Shown piece after piece: positions 7,803 through 16,669 of a DNA stretch of 64,000 bases. This DNA comes from Candidatus Gastranaerophilales bacterium (GTDB lineage: Bacteria; Cyanobacteriota; Vampirovibrionia; Gastranaerophilales; CAJFVJ01). Made by a program: the position numbers and the translations under genes. The DNA lies in NCBI GenBank assembly GCA_944323485.1, contig CALUSR010000002.1, forward strand, positions 318,048-382,047. The letters are read 5' to 3'. The notes under the pieces are model-generated. The model was not told the DNA's origin. It was given only the letters and a program-made list of their open reading frames with translations, and made no database searches. The stretch's first letter is position 1, and the number at the start of each line of letters is the position of its first letter.

Positions 7803-8153
7803 ATGAAAAAAAAGTTATTTTCACTGTGCGTAGCAGCAATATTTGCGTCCTGTTCATCTTTAGCATCTGATGCATCAGATATCGTAGAGGTAAAAACTCC
7901 TCCGGTATTTGTACCTATCAATGCGGCACAAAGCTCAACACAAACACAATCTGCAAAAAAACCTCTTTCACAAACAGTCAAAGACGATATGGAACAAGCC
8001 GAAAAAAATACAAAAAATGCAGCTAAAAAGGCTGAACAAACTGTCAAAAAAGATCTGAAACAAACAGATAAAAAACTGCAGCAGACTGGCAAAGATATCG
8101 AGCATGGAACAAAAAATGAAATAAACAGATTAAAAAATGACACAAAAAAATAA
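7803..8153 (+). CDS. small lysine-rich lipoprotein
   Basis: The start is ATG 7803, preceded by GAGG about 9 nt upstream; an in-frame ATG at 7788 has no ribosome site. The 116-residue product begins MKKKLFSLCVAAIFASCSS, a short basic region plus hydrophobic stretch ending in a lipobox-like F-A-S-C, so lipidation at Cys17 is likely. The mature part is polar. From about residue 60 it is an uninterrupted amphipathic helix of Lys/Gln/Asp/Thr (repeated KK-x-x-E/Q-x-T-x-K), resembling apolipoprotein- or LEA-like helices that lie along a surface. No enzyme motif is present. It is monocistronic, between the divergent operon and a strong terminator at 8173. Confidence 0.75.
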   Translation: MKKKLFSLCVAAIFASCSSLASDASDIVEVKTPPVFVPINAAQSSTQTQSAKKPLSQTVKDDMEQAEKNTKNAAKKAEQTVKKDLKQTDKKLQQTGKDIEHGTKNEINRLKNDTKK

Positions 8154-8172
8154 TAAACTTCCTCTCATTCGT

Positions 8173-8201
8173 AAAAAGACCATAGACTATATGGTCTTTT
8201 T
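8173..8201. terminator. bidirectional intrinsic terminator
   Basis: The perfect inverted repeat AAAAAGACCAT/ATGGTCTTTTT (8173-8183 and 8191-8201) has A and T runs at both ends. It serves the lipoprotein gene on + and the GT9 gene on the minus strand. Confidence 0.85.
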
Positions 8202-8237
8202 CGTATCCTGCTAAGCTCTTTTTCATCAGATCAATAT

Positions 8238-9196
8238 CTAAATCAGCTCTTTAAGCTTTTCAAAACACAATGAAGCGCTTATCCCTTCTTCACTTAATAT
8301 AACTCTTGTGAAGGATTCATCCCGAGGCGCCCATTCATCAAGCAAAAAGGGCACAAAAAATAAACAAACAACAGGCATTTTCATTGCAACACCTATATGC
8401 ATTGTTCCCGTATCAACACTAACCAAAGCTTTGCAATTTTTAAAACCCCGCCGAGCAAGGCTATATCTGTCTTATTTATCAAATTCAAGAAGACATCTCC
8501 GATATTATTCTCAACTTCTTCTGCCATCTCTGCAGAATTCGATGTTCCAACCCAAACAACACGCCGCTCGCTTTTATTCACAAGTTTTATAAACTCAGCA
8601 GCCTCTTTAGCATTCCAGTCTTTTACGGGATTTTTTGTATTTGTGCAAAGAGCAATAAGCTCATATTTATCATAACCCTGTTCTTTTATCATATCAAAAG
8701 CTCTTTTGGAGTATTCATCTTTTACTCTATAATTCATTGATGATTCAGGCTTTTTTCCGGTAACAGGAACAACCAGTTCAAGTGTCCTGTCAACAACATG
8801 AATACTATCGGTGTTTAAACAATCAGTAAGCAAAAAACGTGTAAGATTTTTCTCCTGTTTATTAGATATTCGTCTTCTTGCTCCTGTCAAAAAAGCAAGC
8901 AGATTACCTCTGTCATAAGAGTGAACAGGAAAGCAGACATCTACATCTTTGAAAGTCGAAGCAAATTTCAAAAGCCCGAGCAATCCTCTGTGCTCTTTTT
9001 TCTTGTCAAAAATCCTTACCTCATCAACAGAAGGAATACCCTCAGCCACCTGTGCGGAAATGTTATTCGTAACAAAAATAAGCTTTGACTCTGGATAATT
9101 CTTCTTTATCTCCTCGCACAGAGCACTGCACACCATAACATCTCCGATATATGCAAGATTTATAACAACAAATGTCTTTTGCCTATTCTTCCCCAT
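8238..9196 (-). pseudogene. GT9-family heptosyltransferase, interrupted by a frameshift
   Basis: Two overlapping minus-strand frames make one glycosyltransferase family 9 protein (ADP-heptose:LPS heptosyltransferase type). The N-terminal part (9196-8393) starts FVVINLAYIGDVM, the family's donor-domain entry, and reaches LINKTDIALLGGVLK. The C-terminal part (to 8238) continues NCKALVSVDTGTMHIGVAM, the conserved D-T-G-x-M-H-I site that binds the sugar nucleotide. Adding one A to the A run (+ strand T5 at 8437-8441) restores a continuous reading. Such enzymes add heptose to the lipopolysaccharide inner core, which fits rfaE2 and lpx genes elsewhere in the window. The break may be a true loss, slippage at the run, or a sequencing error. 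Its start overlaps the upstream hydrolase gene by 14 nt. Confidence 0.8.
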
Positions 9197-10343
9197 AATA
9201 ATATCTTCGACCTATTTCATACGTTTTCACCATATCTTTTGACAATTTCTTGGCATTCCTCCAATAAGACAGATGCGCCCCCATAAAAGTTCTTCTGCTC
9301 TTCAAATCGGAACGATCAAATAAAAAGCCTTGTCTAGGGGAAATATCAAGTTCCAAAATTCTTGAAATAGCGTCAACATCCAAATTTGTGGCAGACGGGA
9401 ATCCCAGAGGGTCCTCTCTGTAATTTGTCGTAATCCAGAAAAAATCATGTTCTATGATATATTCATACATCAATTTATTATACAAGCTCAAATCAAAATC
9501 ATTGCTGCTTATATCTGAATAAAATAAAACCAGCGGACTGCCAAAGTTAATAATGCCTCTTATATCATCAGCAGAAGCACATGAACAATCTGTTTGTTTA
9601 TCAAGAGCCGAATATTTTTCTTTCAACAATTTTTCATTTTCAACCGGAACAACCTTACCGCTTGTAGAAACAACAACGAGATTTGAGTCTACCAAAGCAT
9701 CAATACAGGTGGGTTTTACCTCAGTATTTTTGATAAACTCCTTGCTCTCTTCAGATATATTCGAATTCAAAAATATTTCCTCAGGTTCAACTATATAAGG
9801 AAATTTATTGAAAATATACTGATATGTAATAAAACTTCCAGCACTATATCCCAAAAGCACCACTTTATTACCTGAAGCTCTCTCCTGTTTAATTTTTTCA
9901 TGCAGCTCTGAGGTAATCATACTCATATTATGCGGTTTTTGCACCCAGATTGCATCATGCATACAATGAGCAAAAAATGAACGGATAGTTTGTGCTATCT
10001 TCGGACTGAATATGCTCGAGATTAAGAGTTCTTTATCAAGCCTTCCGACTTCAGACTGGCTCTTATCTCCCCAATAAAAGGCAACGGGTTCTGAAGATAT
10101 GGAAAATTTATTATCCTTCAAAAAATGTTTGACCGCATACTCATTTGACTCAAATGCACTTTTCAAAAAAGGATGAAATTTTTGAACATCTTCCAAAAAA
10201 CCTTTTTTTGATTTCTCGCAATTTGTATTAGAACCGTTCATATAAATAAAAACTATATTACTGTCTTCTGTTTTTGATACATCAGCATATGAAGGAGAAA
10301 CATAAAACAATAATAAAAAAAGTATCAAACAAAAATTTTTCAT
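9183..10343 (-). CDS. secreted alpha/beta-hydrolase-like protein
   Basis: This is a 386-residue product with a clear Sec signal peptide (MKNFCLILFLLLFYVSPSYA, cleavage likely after residue 20). The mature protein has the nucleophile elbow GYSAG at residues 165-169, preceded by the hydrophobic strand VVLL, the usual lipase/esterase arrangement with Ser167 as nucleophile. Acid and His partners cannot be assigned by eye. An early strand VFIYMNGSNTN fits the oxyanion-hole region. It probably acts in the periplasm on an ester or thioester, with no visible clue to the substrate. It is the first gene of a two-gene unit: the heptosyltransferase begins inside its last codons (overlap 9183-9196). Confidence 0.7.
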   Translation of the reverse strand: MKNFCLILFLLLFYVSPSYADVSKTEDSNIVFIYMNGSNTNCEKSKKGFLEDVQKFHPFLKSAFESNEYAVKHFLKDNKFSISSEPVAFYWGDKSQSEVGRLDKELLISSIFSPKIAQTIRSFFAHCMHDAIWVQKPHNMSMITSELHEKIKQERASGNKVVLLGYSAGSFITYQYIFNKFPYIVEPEEIFLNSNISEESKEFIKNTEVKPTCIDALVDSNLVVVSTSGKVVPVENEKLLKEKYSALDKQTDCSCASADDIRGIINFGSPLVLFYSDISSNDFDLSLYNKLMYEYIIEHDFFWITTNYREDPLGFPSATNLDVDAISRILELDISPRQGFLFDRSDLKSRRTFMGAHLSYWRNAKKLSKDMVKTYEIGRRYYYGEE

Positions 10344-10466
10344 AACCGCCTGCCGTTCATAATCTTCTCAACGCAATGTTATCATAACAACAAAAAAATC
10401 ACCACATTTACAACAGATTTTTTTTTGACTATTATCCCTTATGATAGACAGAACAAGGAGTTTTAT

Positions 10467-10859
10467 ATGAAGTTTTTACACACAATGATAAAAGCATATA
10501 ACATAGAAAAATCACTCAAGTTTTATACAGAATTGATGGATATGGAAATCGTAAAAGAAAAATATGCCCCTGATTTAAAATTCACTCTTTATTATCTCTC
10601 TGACAAAACAGGTTATACCCAGCTCGAAATTGTCAAAGAAGACGAAAAACCTCAACATCCTTATCAACTCGGCAAAACATTCGGACATCTTGCTTTTGAA
10701 GTCGAAAACTTTGAAGAGTTCACAAAAAAACTGAATAACTACGGACTTAATTATATTCAAAAACCGTTTGAACTGGGCAAAAACGGGACCAAAATAGCTT
10801 TCATAAACGACCCTGACGGAAACTCAATCGAGCTTATTCAAAAAGGATTCAAACTGTAA
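10467..10859 (+). CDS. gloA: lactoylglutathione lyase-like VOC protein (glyoxalase I)
   Basis: I choose ATG 10467, with AAGGAG (10455-10460) 6 nt before it, over the upstream in-frame ATG at 10425. The 130-residue protein is a two-module VOC domain. HTMIKAYNIEKSLKFYTELMDM is the glyoxalase I opening with the first metal ligand (His5). LEIV holds the Glu of the first module, GKTFGHLAFEV the second His, and GNSIELIQK the final Glu. These are the four ligands used by GloA (His/Glu/His/Glu). Known GloA isomerises the hemithioacetal of methylglyoxal and a thiol. Whether glutathione is the thiol here is unknown. It stands alone ahead of an Fe-ADH gene. Confidence 0.85.
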   Translation: MKFLHTMIKAYNIEKSLKFYTELMDMEIVKEKYAPDLKFTLYYLSDKTGYTQLEIVKEDEKPQHPYQLGKTFGHLAFEVENFEEFTKKLNNYGLNYIQKPFELGKNGTKIAFINDPDGNSIELIQKGFKL

Positions 10860-10921
10860 ATTTGCCGCAAAATGTTATATAATTATGTGCGTGAGTAAAA
10901 GTTTATTAGAGGACACATACT

Positions 10922-12136
10922 ATGTGGGAAAAAGATATTGATATCTATCAAGTACAGGAACTTAGGGTAAAACCGAACGTATATTTTGGTGTCGGAGCAA
11001 TAAATAAAATATCTGATGCCCTGAAGGATTTGAAAACAAAAGGTGTTGAAAAAATAATTGTAATCTCAGGAAGAGGTGCTTATAAAAGCACGGGAGCTTG
11101 GGATGTTGTCGAGAAAGCGCTTATTGAAAACGGTATAGGCTACACAAACTATGCCAAAGTCACCCCAAATCCGACAGCAGATCAGGTTGATGAAGCAGCA
11201 CAACAGGCAAAAGACTTCGGGGCTACGGCTGTCATGGGGATAGGAGGAGGCTCTCCTATCGACACTGCAAAAAGTGTAGCAATTCTTCTTGCAAACGAAG
11301 GAGTTACCTGCCGTGACGTTTACGAATTCAAGTTTATTCCTGAAAAAGCCGTTCCAATAGTCGCTATCAACCTAACTCACGGAACAGGAACCGAAGTTGA
11401 CAGATTTGCAGTTGTCACAATCCCTGAAACTCAGTATAAACCGGCAATTGCCTACGACTGCATCTACCCCTCTTATGCAATCGATGACCCGGGGCTGATG
11501 ACAAAACTCTCAAAAGAACAAACGGTTTATGTATCAATCGATGCTGTAAACCACTCTATCGAAGCTGCAACATCAAAAGTCGCCTCGCCTTATTCAATAT
11601 CAACAGCAAAAGAGTGTATCAGACTGGTTGCAAAATACCTTCCGATTATCAATAAAAACCCTGATGACCTCGAAGCAAGATATTATTTGCTTTATGCTTC
11701 GCTGCTAGGAGGTGTAAGCTTTGACAACGGTCTTCTGCATTTCACACATGCTCTTGAACACCCGCTCAGCGGTATGAAACCTCAATTGACACATGGCTTA
11801 GGATTAGGAATTATCCTGCCGGCAGTAGTGAAATACATTTATCCCGCTAAAGCAAAAACTCTCGCAGACATTTTGGAACCTGCAATTCCTGACCTTTCAA
11901 GTGATCCATCAGGAGGAGAAGAGGCTGCAAAAAAAGTTGAAAAATGGCTTGTTGATATGGGAGTTACTACAAAACTCATAGATGAAGGATTTACTGAAGA
12001 AGATGTAGATAAACTTGTCAATCTTGCATTCACGACCCCATCACTTGACGGTTTGTTGAGTATAGCTCCTGTTGAAGCTACAAAAGAAGTTGTCAGAGCT
12101 ATCTACACAGAATCACTGACTTCTTATAATAAATAG
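10922..12136 (+). CDS. iron-containing alcohol dehydrogenase
   Basis: This full-length (404 residues) member of the iron-type ADH family has an N-terminal Rossmann-like part with MGIGGGSPIDTAKS (nucleotide phosphate turn) and LTHGTGTE. The C-terminal helical part has metal-ligand motifs DAVNHSIEA, HALEHPLSG and LTHGLGLGIILP. It would interconvert an aldehyde and an alcohol with NAD(P)H in the cytoplasm, consistent with fermentative redox balancing. Its similarity to the YqhD-like gene at the window start is only at family level. The start ATG has AGAGG 9 nt upstream, and a TATAAT box lies at 10878-10883 in the short leader. A strong terminator follows. Confidence 0.9.
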   Translation: MWEKDIDIYQVQELRVKPNVYFGVGAINKISDALKDLKTKGVEKIIVISGRGAYKSTGAWDVVEKALIENGIGYTNYAKVTPNPTADQVDEAAQQAKDFGATAVMGIGGGSPIDTAKSVAILLANEGVTCRDVYEFKFIPEKAVPIVAINLTHGTGTEVDRFAVVTIPETQYKPAIAYDCIYPSYAIDDPGLMTKLSKEQTVYVSIDAVNHSIEAATSKVASPYSISTAKECIRLVAKYLPIINKNPDDLEARYYLLYASLLGGVSFDNGLLHFTHALEHPLSGMKPQLTHGLGLGIILPAVVKYIYPAKAKTLADILEPAIPDLSSDPSGGEEAAKKVEKWLVDMGVTTKLIDEGFTEEDVDKLVNLAFTTPSLDGLLSIAPVEATKEVVRAIYTESLTSYNK

Positions 12137-12151
12137 GAATCACAACTTAAT

Positions 12152-12183
12152 AAAAGCTGCCGGTAAATACCGGCAGCTTTTTT
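12152..12183. terminator. intrinsic terminator
   Basis: The GC-rich stem GCTGCCGGT/ACCGGCAGC with an AAAT loop is extended by AAAA on the left and TTTTTT on the right. It ends the Fe-ADH transcription unit. Confidence 0.9.
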
Positions 12184-12274
12184 AATTAAACATTGTAAAT
12201 AAATTGTCTTTTTTTATCAAATATGCAAAATTTCTATCATTAAATAAATAGTCAGATGATGAAAAAAATTTTTT

Positions 12275-12526
12275 ATGTATAAAATGAACTCACCGGCACT
12301 TAAACCGAAAGAAATAAAAGCAAATCTCCAAAAACTTCATAAAAGCGGATTTGAAGTTATTTACAACGGAAAAAGCAAACAAGGACAAGACATCGTTACC
12401 CTCAGCGGAAAAAACGAGGTTATCTCAGACTGCTCTTCAAGCGGAGAAAATATAATTGAAGCACTGCAAAATCTTTTTGCAAAATTATCAAATACCACAA
12501 TAATAACCAAAACGGATAAATACTAA
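12275..12526 (+). CDS. small hypothetical protein
   Basis: This is an 83-residue unrecognised protein without signal peptide or membrane segment. The reading looks like real coding: varied, charged composition and a plausible alpha/beta pattern, with PKEIKANLQKLHKSGFEVIYNG then strands DIVTLSG and EVISDC then helix NIIEALQNLFAKL. No Shine-Dalgarno is visible at ATG 12275 or at the alternative ATG 12284, so the start is uncertain. It stands alone between a terminator and an acetyltransferase gene. Confidence 0.5.
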   Translation: MYKMNSPALKPKEIKANLQKLHKSGFEVIYNGKSKQGQDIVTLSGKNEVISDCSSSGENIIEALQNLFAKLSNTTIITKTDKY

Positions 12527-12634
12527 ACTTTTTGACAAAAATTATATCTGATAAAACATTCTAACCAGCAGAATAAATATATAACAAACGATTGAAACAG
12601 ATGTTTGAAATTGTTTATGGTAATACTGATTAAA

Positions 12635-13171
12635 ATGAAAGAAAAATATGTCGTGAAAAAGATTATAATTCGACAGGAAACGGAAAAAGACAGAGCATAT
12701 GTCTACAATCTAATAAAGAAGACTTTCAAACAGGCAGAGCATTCTGATGGAAATGAACATAACCTTGTTGAAAAGTTAAGAACAAGTGAAGCATTTATTC
12801 CTGAACTTTCTCTTGTCGCTGTATTAGATAAAAAAATAGTAGGTCATATTCTGTTTACCAAGCTTAAGGTTTGGGAAACAACACAACTCGCTCTGGCTCC
12901 TTTAACTGTTGCAACACCGTTTCAGAAACAGGGTATCGGTAGCCTGCTAATCAAAACGGGACATAAAATAGCAAAGGAAATGGGATTTGAATATTCCATT
13001 TTATTAGGAAGTCCAAAATACTATTCACGTTTTGGGTATAAACCCTCAACGGAGTTTAATATTATATCTCCTTTTGATGTTCCTCAAGAGTATTTTATGG
13101 CTGTAAATCTTCAAGAGAAAAACTCTTTGCTCAATGCCAAAGTTGAATATCCAAAAGAATTTTTAATATAG
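12635..13171 (+). CDS. GNAT-family N-acetyltransferase (YhbS-like)
   Basis: The domain starts IIIRQETEKDRAYVYNLIKKTF and carries ELSLVAVLDKKIVGHILFTKL, then LAPLTVATPFQKQGIGSLLI (motif A with Q-x-x-G-I-G) and ILLGSPKYYSRFGYKPS. The last element (G-x-P-x-Y-Y-x-R-F-G-F/Y) is typical of YhbS-type acetyltransferases. The start is uncertain: TTG 12605, ATG 12635 and GTG 12653 are all in frame and none has a good ribosome site. I use ATG 12635 (178 residues). The substrate is unknown. A TTGACA box at 12532-12537 could be part of its promoter. Confidence 0.82.
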   Translation: MKEKYVVKKIIIRQETEKDRAYVYNLIKKTFKQAEHSDGNEHNLVEKLRTSEAFIPELSLVAVLDKKIVGHILFTKLKVWETTQLALAPLTVATPFQKQGIGSLLIKTGHKIAKEMGFEYSILLGSPKYYSRFGYKPSTEFNIISPFDVPQEYFMAVNLQEKNSLLNAKVEYPKEFLI

Positions 13172-13324
13172 TTTGTTAATCTAATGTAAAATAATCACAC
13201 CGCTCTTAACTTTATGGTGCCACAAGATGCGAAACTGTTCTAGGCGCAAATAATTTAAACAAGAATTTTCCTTGCAAAATTCTGCCCATATATAAAAAAC
13301 TTTAAAAAAGTCTTTTTTGAAAAA

Positions 13325-13405
13325 TGTCGATGGAGGGACTCGAACCCTCATGAATCTCTTCACATGCTCCTGAAACATGCGCGTCTACCATTTCGCCACA
13401 TCGAC
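13325..13405 (-). tRNA. tRNA-Leu (anticodon CAG)
   Basis: On the minus strand a full class II cloverleaf is visible. The acceptor stem is GTCGATG/CATCGAC with discriminator A, then a D-arm with GGTAGACGCG. The anticodon stem CATGT/GCATG encloses loop TTCAGGA, giving CAG. A long variable arm (TGAAGAGATTCA) and a T-arm GAGGG-TTCGAGT-CCCTC complete it. The long variable arm and anticodon identify leucine. The 3' CCA is not encoded. A short A/T-rich hairpin follows downstream (13290-13318) and could act as a weak terminator. Confidence 0.93.
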
Positions 13406-13462
13406 ATAAAATATTTACTTTTCAACATACAAAATATTATACCAAACAAAAAAATCGGGCAA

Positions 13463-14491
13463 TCAAATATTTTTCTTGCGAAAACCAAAATCTTCAGATA
13501 CAAAGCGCCCGATTTTTTCTATTTTCTCTTCAAGTGCTCTCTTGGCAAAAGCAGCAGGCACATCAGCCCCGCTTTTTCCCGGGTACAAATTGTAATATTT
13601 TTTATGCACAAAATCTGTTACATTGGGCATAACAACATTCGCACCGCTTTGCAGTGCAAGAATACGCCCGTCAGGACTGAGTGTCTCCATCGCAGTCGTT
13701 GCAGGTATATTGATATCAGGCATCAACAGCCTGACAAGAGCCATAACCTTGCGCGCCATCTCAAAAGTTCCGCCCCTCTCCAAAGACAGAGGAGTATCTG
13801 GATTAGGAATAAACGGTCCTAATCCTATCATATCAGCACCTATCTCCCTGAAAAACAATAAATCTCTTGCTAAAGACAACGGTGTCTGTGAAGGCAAGCC
13901 TATAAGACACCCCGTCCCGACTTCATAACCTAACTTTTTCAAATTTCTCAAACACTTCACTCTGTTTGAAAAATCCATATCAGGATGCAATGCCTTATAA
14001 ATCGCAGTATCTGTTGTTTCTATTCTGAGCAAAAATCTGTCAGCTCCGGCATTCTTAAACTGTTTATACTCTTCATAACTCTTCTCTCCTATACTAAGAG
14101 TTATAGCTAAATCGAATTTCTTTATCTCTCTTAAGATATAAACCATTTTATCAACAGAATAAACAGATGACTCCCCTGATTGCAAAACAACCGTCTTATA
14201 CCCGAGTTCTTTAGCCCTGCCTGCAAGAGAAATTATCTCATCTGCACCAAGACTGTACCTGTTCACATTCCTGTTTTCACACCTGAGTCCGCAATAAAAA
14301 CAACTCCTCGAACACACATTCGAAAACTCTATTAAGCCTCTTAGATGAACACCATCTCCGACATATTTTTGCCTCACTCTATCCGCAGCTTCAAACAAAT
14401 CTTTATCATAACAGTCATTTCCGATAAGCAAAACAAGCTCTTCTAAAGAAAGATTATGTTGTTTTTCTATTTTTCTGACAATTTTGTTCAT
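13463..14491 (-). CDS. hydE: [FeFe]-hydrogenase maturation radical SAM protein HydE
   Basis: This 342-residue radical SAM protein has the C-x3-C-x2-C cluster-binding motif at Cys60, Cys64 and Cys67 (NVCSRSCFYCGLR), which is followed by biotin-synthase-like TIM barrel elements. HydE signatures include YKTVVLQSGESSVYS, the RIETTDTAIYKALHPDM stretch, GLIGLPSQT-type turns and GLGPFIPNPDTPL. Known HydE works with HydF and HydG to build the H-cluster of [FeFe]-hydrogenase. Neither partner nor a hydrogenase is in this window, but its presence implies H2 metabolism in a fermentative anaerobe. It is monocistronic here; tRNA-Leu lies downstream on the same strand. Confidence 0.88.
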   Translation of the reverse strand: MNKIVRKIEKQHNLSLEELVLLIGNDCYDKDLFEAADRVRQKYVGDGVHLRGLIEFSNVCSRSCFYCGLRCENRNVNRYSLGADEIISLAGRAKELGYKTVVLQSGESSVYSVDKMVYILREIKKFDLAITLSIGEKSYEEYKQFKNAGADRFLLRIETTDTAIYKALHPDMDFSNRVKCLRNLKKLGYEVGTGCLIGLPSQTPLSLARDLLFFREIGADMIGLGPFIPNPDTPLSLERGGTFEMARKVMALVRLLMPDINIPATTAMETLSPDGRILALQSGANVVMPNVTDFVHKKYYNLYPGKSGADVPAAFAKRALEEKIEKIGRFVSEDFGFRKKNI

Positions 14492-14684
14492 AATAAAAAA
14501 TTATAATATAAGCATGAACAAACTCTGCAAATAAAAAATAAATTTTTTCTTATAATGAAAATTTTATAAAAATAAAGGCTTTCAAATATTTTCAAAAAAT
14601 AGTTTAAATATAAATATATTTGTTTTATAATGCTCAAGATAACATGAGTATAATTATATATTTTTAAATAAGAAAGAGAGAAAT

Positions 14685-15983
14685 ATGGACGTAAAAATCG
14701 AAAAACAGGAAAATAACACTGTAAAACTTGATATCACAGTAGACGCAGAAACTGCTTCGCAAGAATATAGCAAAACTTGCAAAAAAGTAAGCGAATCAGT
14801 CAATATCCCAGGGTTCAGAAGAGGAAAAGCTCCAAGAAACGTTGTTGAAAAACATGTCGGCATCGGAAGAATCAAAAGAGAAGCTCTCAATAGAATGCTT
14901 CCAAATATTTTCGCCAATGTAATCAACGAAAATAAATTCAACGTTGCATCAGAACCATATGTAGAATCATTTGACTACGAAGTAGGCAAACCGGCTAATA
15001 TCATAGCTAAAATCGAGCTCAAACCGGATGTAAAACTTGATAAATATAAAGATATTTCAGTAGACGTTGAAAAATACACAACTCCTGACGACGCTGTTGA
15101 AAAAGAGCTCTCAAATCTCGCTCAAAGATTTGTAACAACAGAAACAGTTACTGACAGAAACTCTACGGATAAAGATATCGTCGTAATCGATTTTGACGGA
15201 ACTGTTGATGGTGAACCGATTAAAGGCGGAAGCGCCAAAAATTATTCTCTCGATTTAGAACACAGCAACTTTATCGAAGGATTTGCTCCTCAACTGGTCG
15301 GGCATGCCGCAGGTGAAGAATTTGACATTAACGTCACATTCCCTGAAAACTACCATGACGAAACACTCAAAGGAAAACCTGCCGTTTTCAAAATTAAAAT
15401 TAATGAAATAAAACAAAAAAATGTTCCAGAAATTACCGATGAGCTTGCTCAGAAAGTAGGACCTTTCCAAACAGTCGAAGAGCTGAAAAAAGATATAGAA
15501 TCTTATCTCAAAAGACATGAAGAAATGGAAAACAAAAACAGAGCTCAAAATAAAATTCTTGAAACGATTATAGAAAACGCACAGGTTGATATCCCTGATT
15601 CAATGATAAACAGAGAAGCAAAACTTCTTATGGAAGATATCAAAAACAAAGTTACCGCTAACGGCACATCATGGGAACAATTCCTTGATTTGCAAGGACA
15701 GGAAAATATCTGGAACAACCTCAGAGATGAAGCTCAAAAAAGAATTAAAAATTCTCTTGTTCTTGAACACATTTCAAAAGTCGAAAATATCAAACTTGAA
15801 GATGATGCGATTGAAAAGAAAGTTTCTGAAATGGCTAAGATGTACAACACGGATGAAAAGACCGTTTACAATCAAATGTCAAAGAATCCGCAGATTCTCC
15901 AATCTCTCATCCAGCAGCTCATAAGCCAAAATATAATCGACTTTTTGGTTGAAAATAATAAAGTTAACTATGTAACAAAATAG
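14685..15983 (+). CDS. tig: trigger factor
   Basis: The 432-residue length and three-part architecture match trigger factor. The N-terminal ribosome-binding domain carries the signature GFRRGKAP (residues 43-50). A central FKBP-type PPIase domain runs about 155-240 (DIVVIDFDGTVDGEPIKGG ... GKPAVFKIKINEIKQK), and the C-terminal part is a long helical chaperone module. The ribosome-associated chaperone receives nascent chains at the exit tunnel. AAGAAAGAGAG precedes the ATG. The order tig-clpP-clpX is a conserved bacterial arrangement, with 56 nt to clpP, so these three are probably one operon. Confidence 0.96.
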   Translation: MDVKIEKQENNTVKLDITVDAETASQEYSKTCKKVSESVNIPGFRRGKAPRNVVEKHVGIGRIKREALNRMLPNIFANVINENKFNVASEPYVESFDYEVGKPANIIAKIELKPDVKLDKYKDISVDVEKYTTPDDAVEKELSNLAQRFVTTETVTDRNSTDKDIVVIDFDGTVDGEPIKGGSAKNYSLDLEHSNFIEGFAPQLVGHAAGEEFDINVTFPENYHDETLKGKPAVFKIKINEIKQKNVPEITDELAQKVGPFQTVEELKKDIESYLKRHEEMENKNRAQNKILETIIENAQVDIPDSMINREAKLLMEDIKNKVTANGTSWEQFLDLQGQENIWNNLRDEAQKRIKNSLVLEHISKVENIKLEDDAIEKKVSEMAKMYNTDEKTVYNQMSKNPQILQSLIQQLISQNIIDFLVENNKVNYVTK

Positions 15984-16039
15984 AAAAATCTGTTACAATT
16001 TTATTAAATACGGGATTTTATAGGAAAGGATAAATATTA

Positions 16040-16648
16040 ATGAGTTTCGTACCTGTAGTAATAGAACAATCAAGTAGAGGAGAACGCTCTTTTGATATTT
16101 TCTCAAGATTGTTGAGAGAACGTATAATATTCTTGGGAACACCTGTTGATGATATGGTGGCAAACCTCATCGTCGCCCAGCTGTTGCTTCTGGATTCAGA
16201 AAACCCTGAAAAAGATATTATGCTATATATAAACTCACCTGGTGGCAGCGTAACGGCAGGTCTTGCAATTTATGATACAATACAGCATATCAGAGCAGAT
16301 GTTTGCACTATATGTCTGGGACAGGCAGCCAGCATGGGAGCATTCCTCCTTGCTGCAGGGACAAAAGGAAAGAGAATGGCGCTTCCTCACTCAAGAATCC
16401 TTATCCACCAACCTCTTGGAGGCGCTCAAGGACAAGCTACCGATATTCAAATTCAAGCTGCAGAAATCGGAAGATTGAAAAAGACATTGAATGAGTTGCT
16501 CGCTCAAAACACAGGTCAATCAATCAAAAAGATAGAAAAAGATACAGATAGAGATTATATCATGACTCCTGAAGAAGCCCTCGAGTATGGTATGATTGAT
16601 AAAGTGGTTGCTCACGCCGAAAAACCGAAAAAAAGTTCAGAAGACTAA
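16040..16648 (+). CDS. clpP: ATP-dependent Clp protease proteolytic subunit (ClpP, copy 1)
   Basis: This is a 202-residue serine protease of the ClpP family. The catalytic Ser98 lies in GQAASMGA, His123 in LIHQPLGG, and Asp in the [11 protein letters not shown] segment near residue 172. The N-terminal hydrophobic loop and handle helix are present. It forms tetradecameric barrels that degrade proteins unfolded by ClpX, and the clpX gene follows after 21 nt. A second copy at 19.8 kb is close in sequence but has its own N-terminal extension. The start ATG has AAGGA 11 nt upstream. Confidence 0.96.
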   Translation: MSFVPVVIEQSSRGERSFDIFSRLLRERIIFLGTPVDDMVANLIVAQLLLLDSENPEKDIMLYINSPGGSVTAGLAIYDTIQHIRADVCTICLGQAASMGAFLLAAGTKGKRMALPHSRILIHQPLGGAQGQATDIQIQAAEIGRLKKTLNELLAQNTGQSIKKIEKDTDRDYIMTPEEALEYGMIDKVVAHAEKPKKSSED

Positions 16649-16669
16649 TTAGAAAATCAGGAGATATAA

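Noticed and set aside
13364-13822. A 152-codon plus-strand frame
   Set aside because: It overlaps tRNA-Leu and the antisense of hydE; there is no ribosome site or recognisable content.
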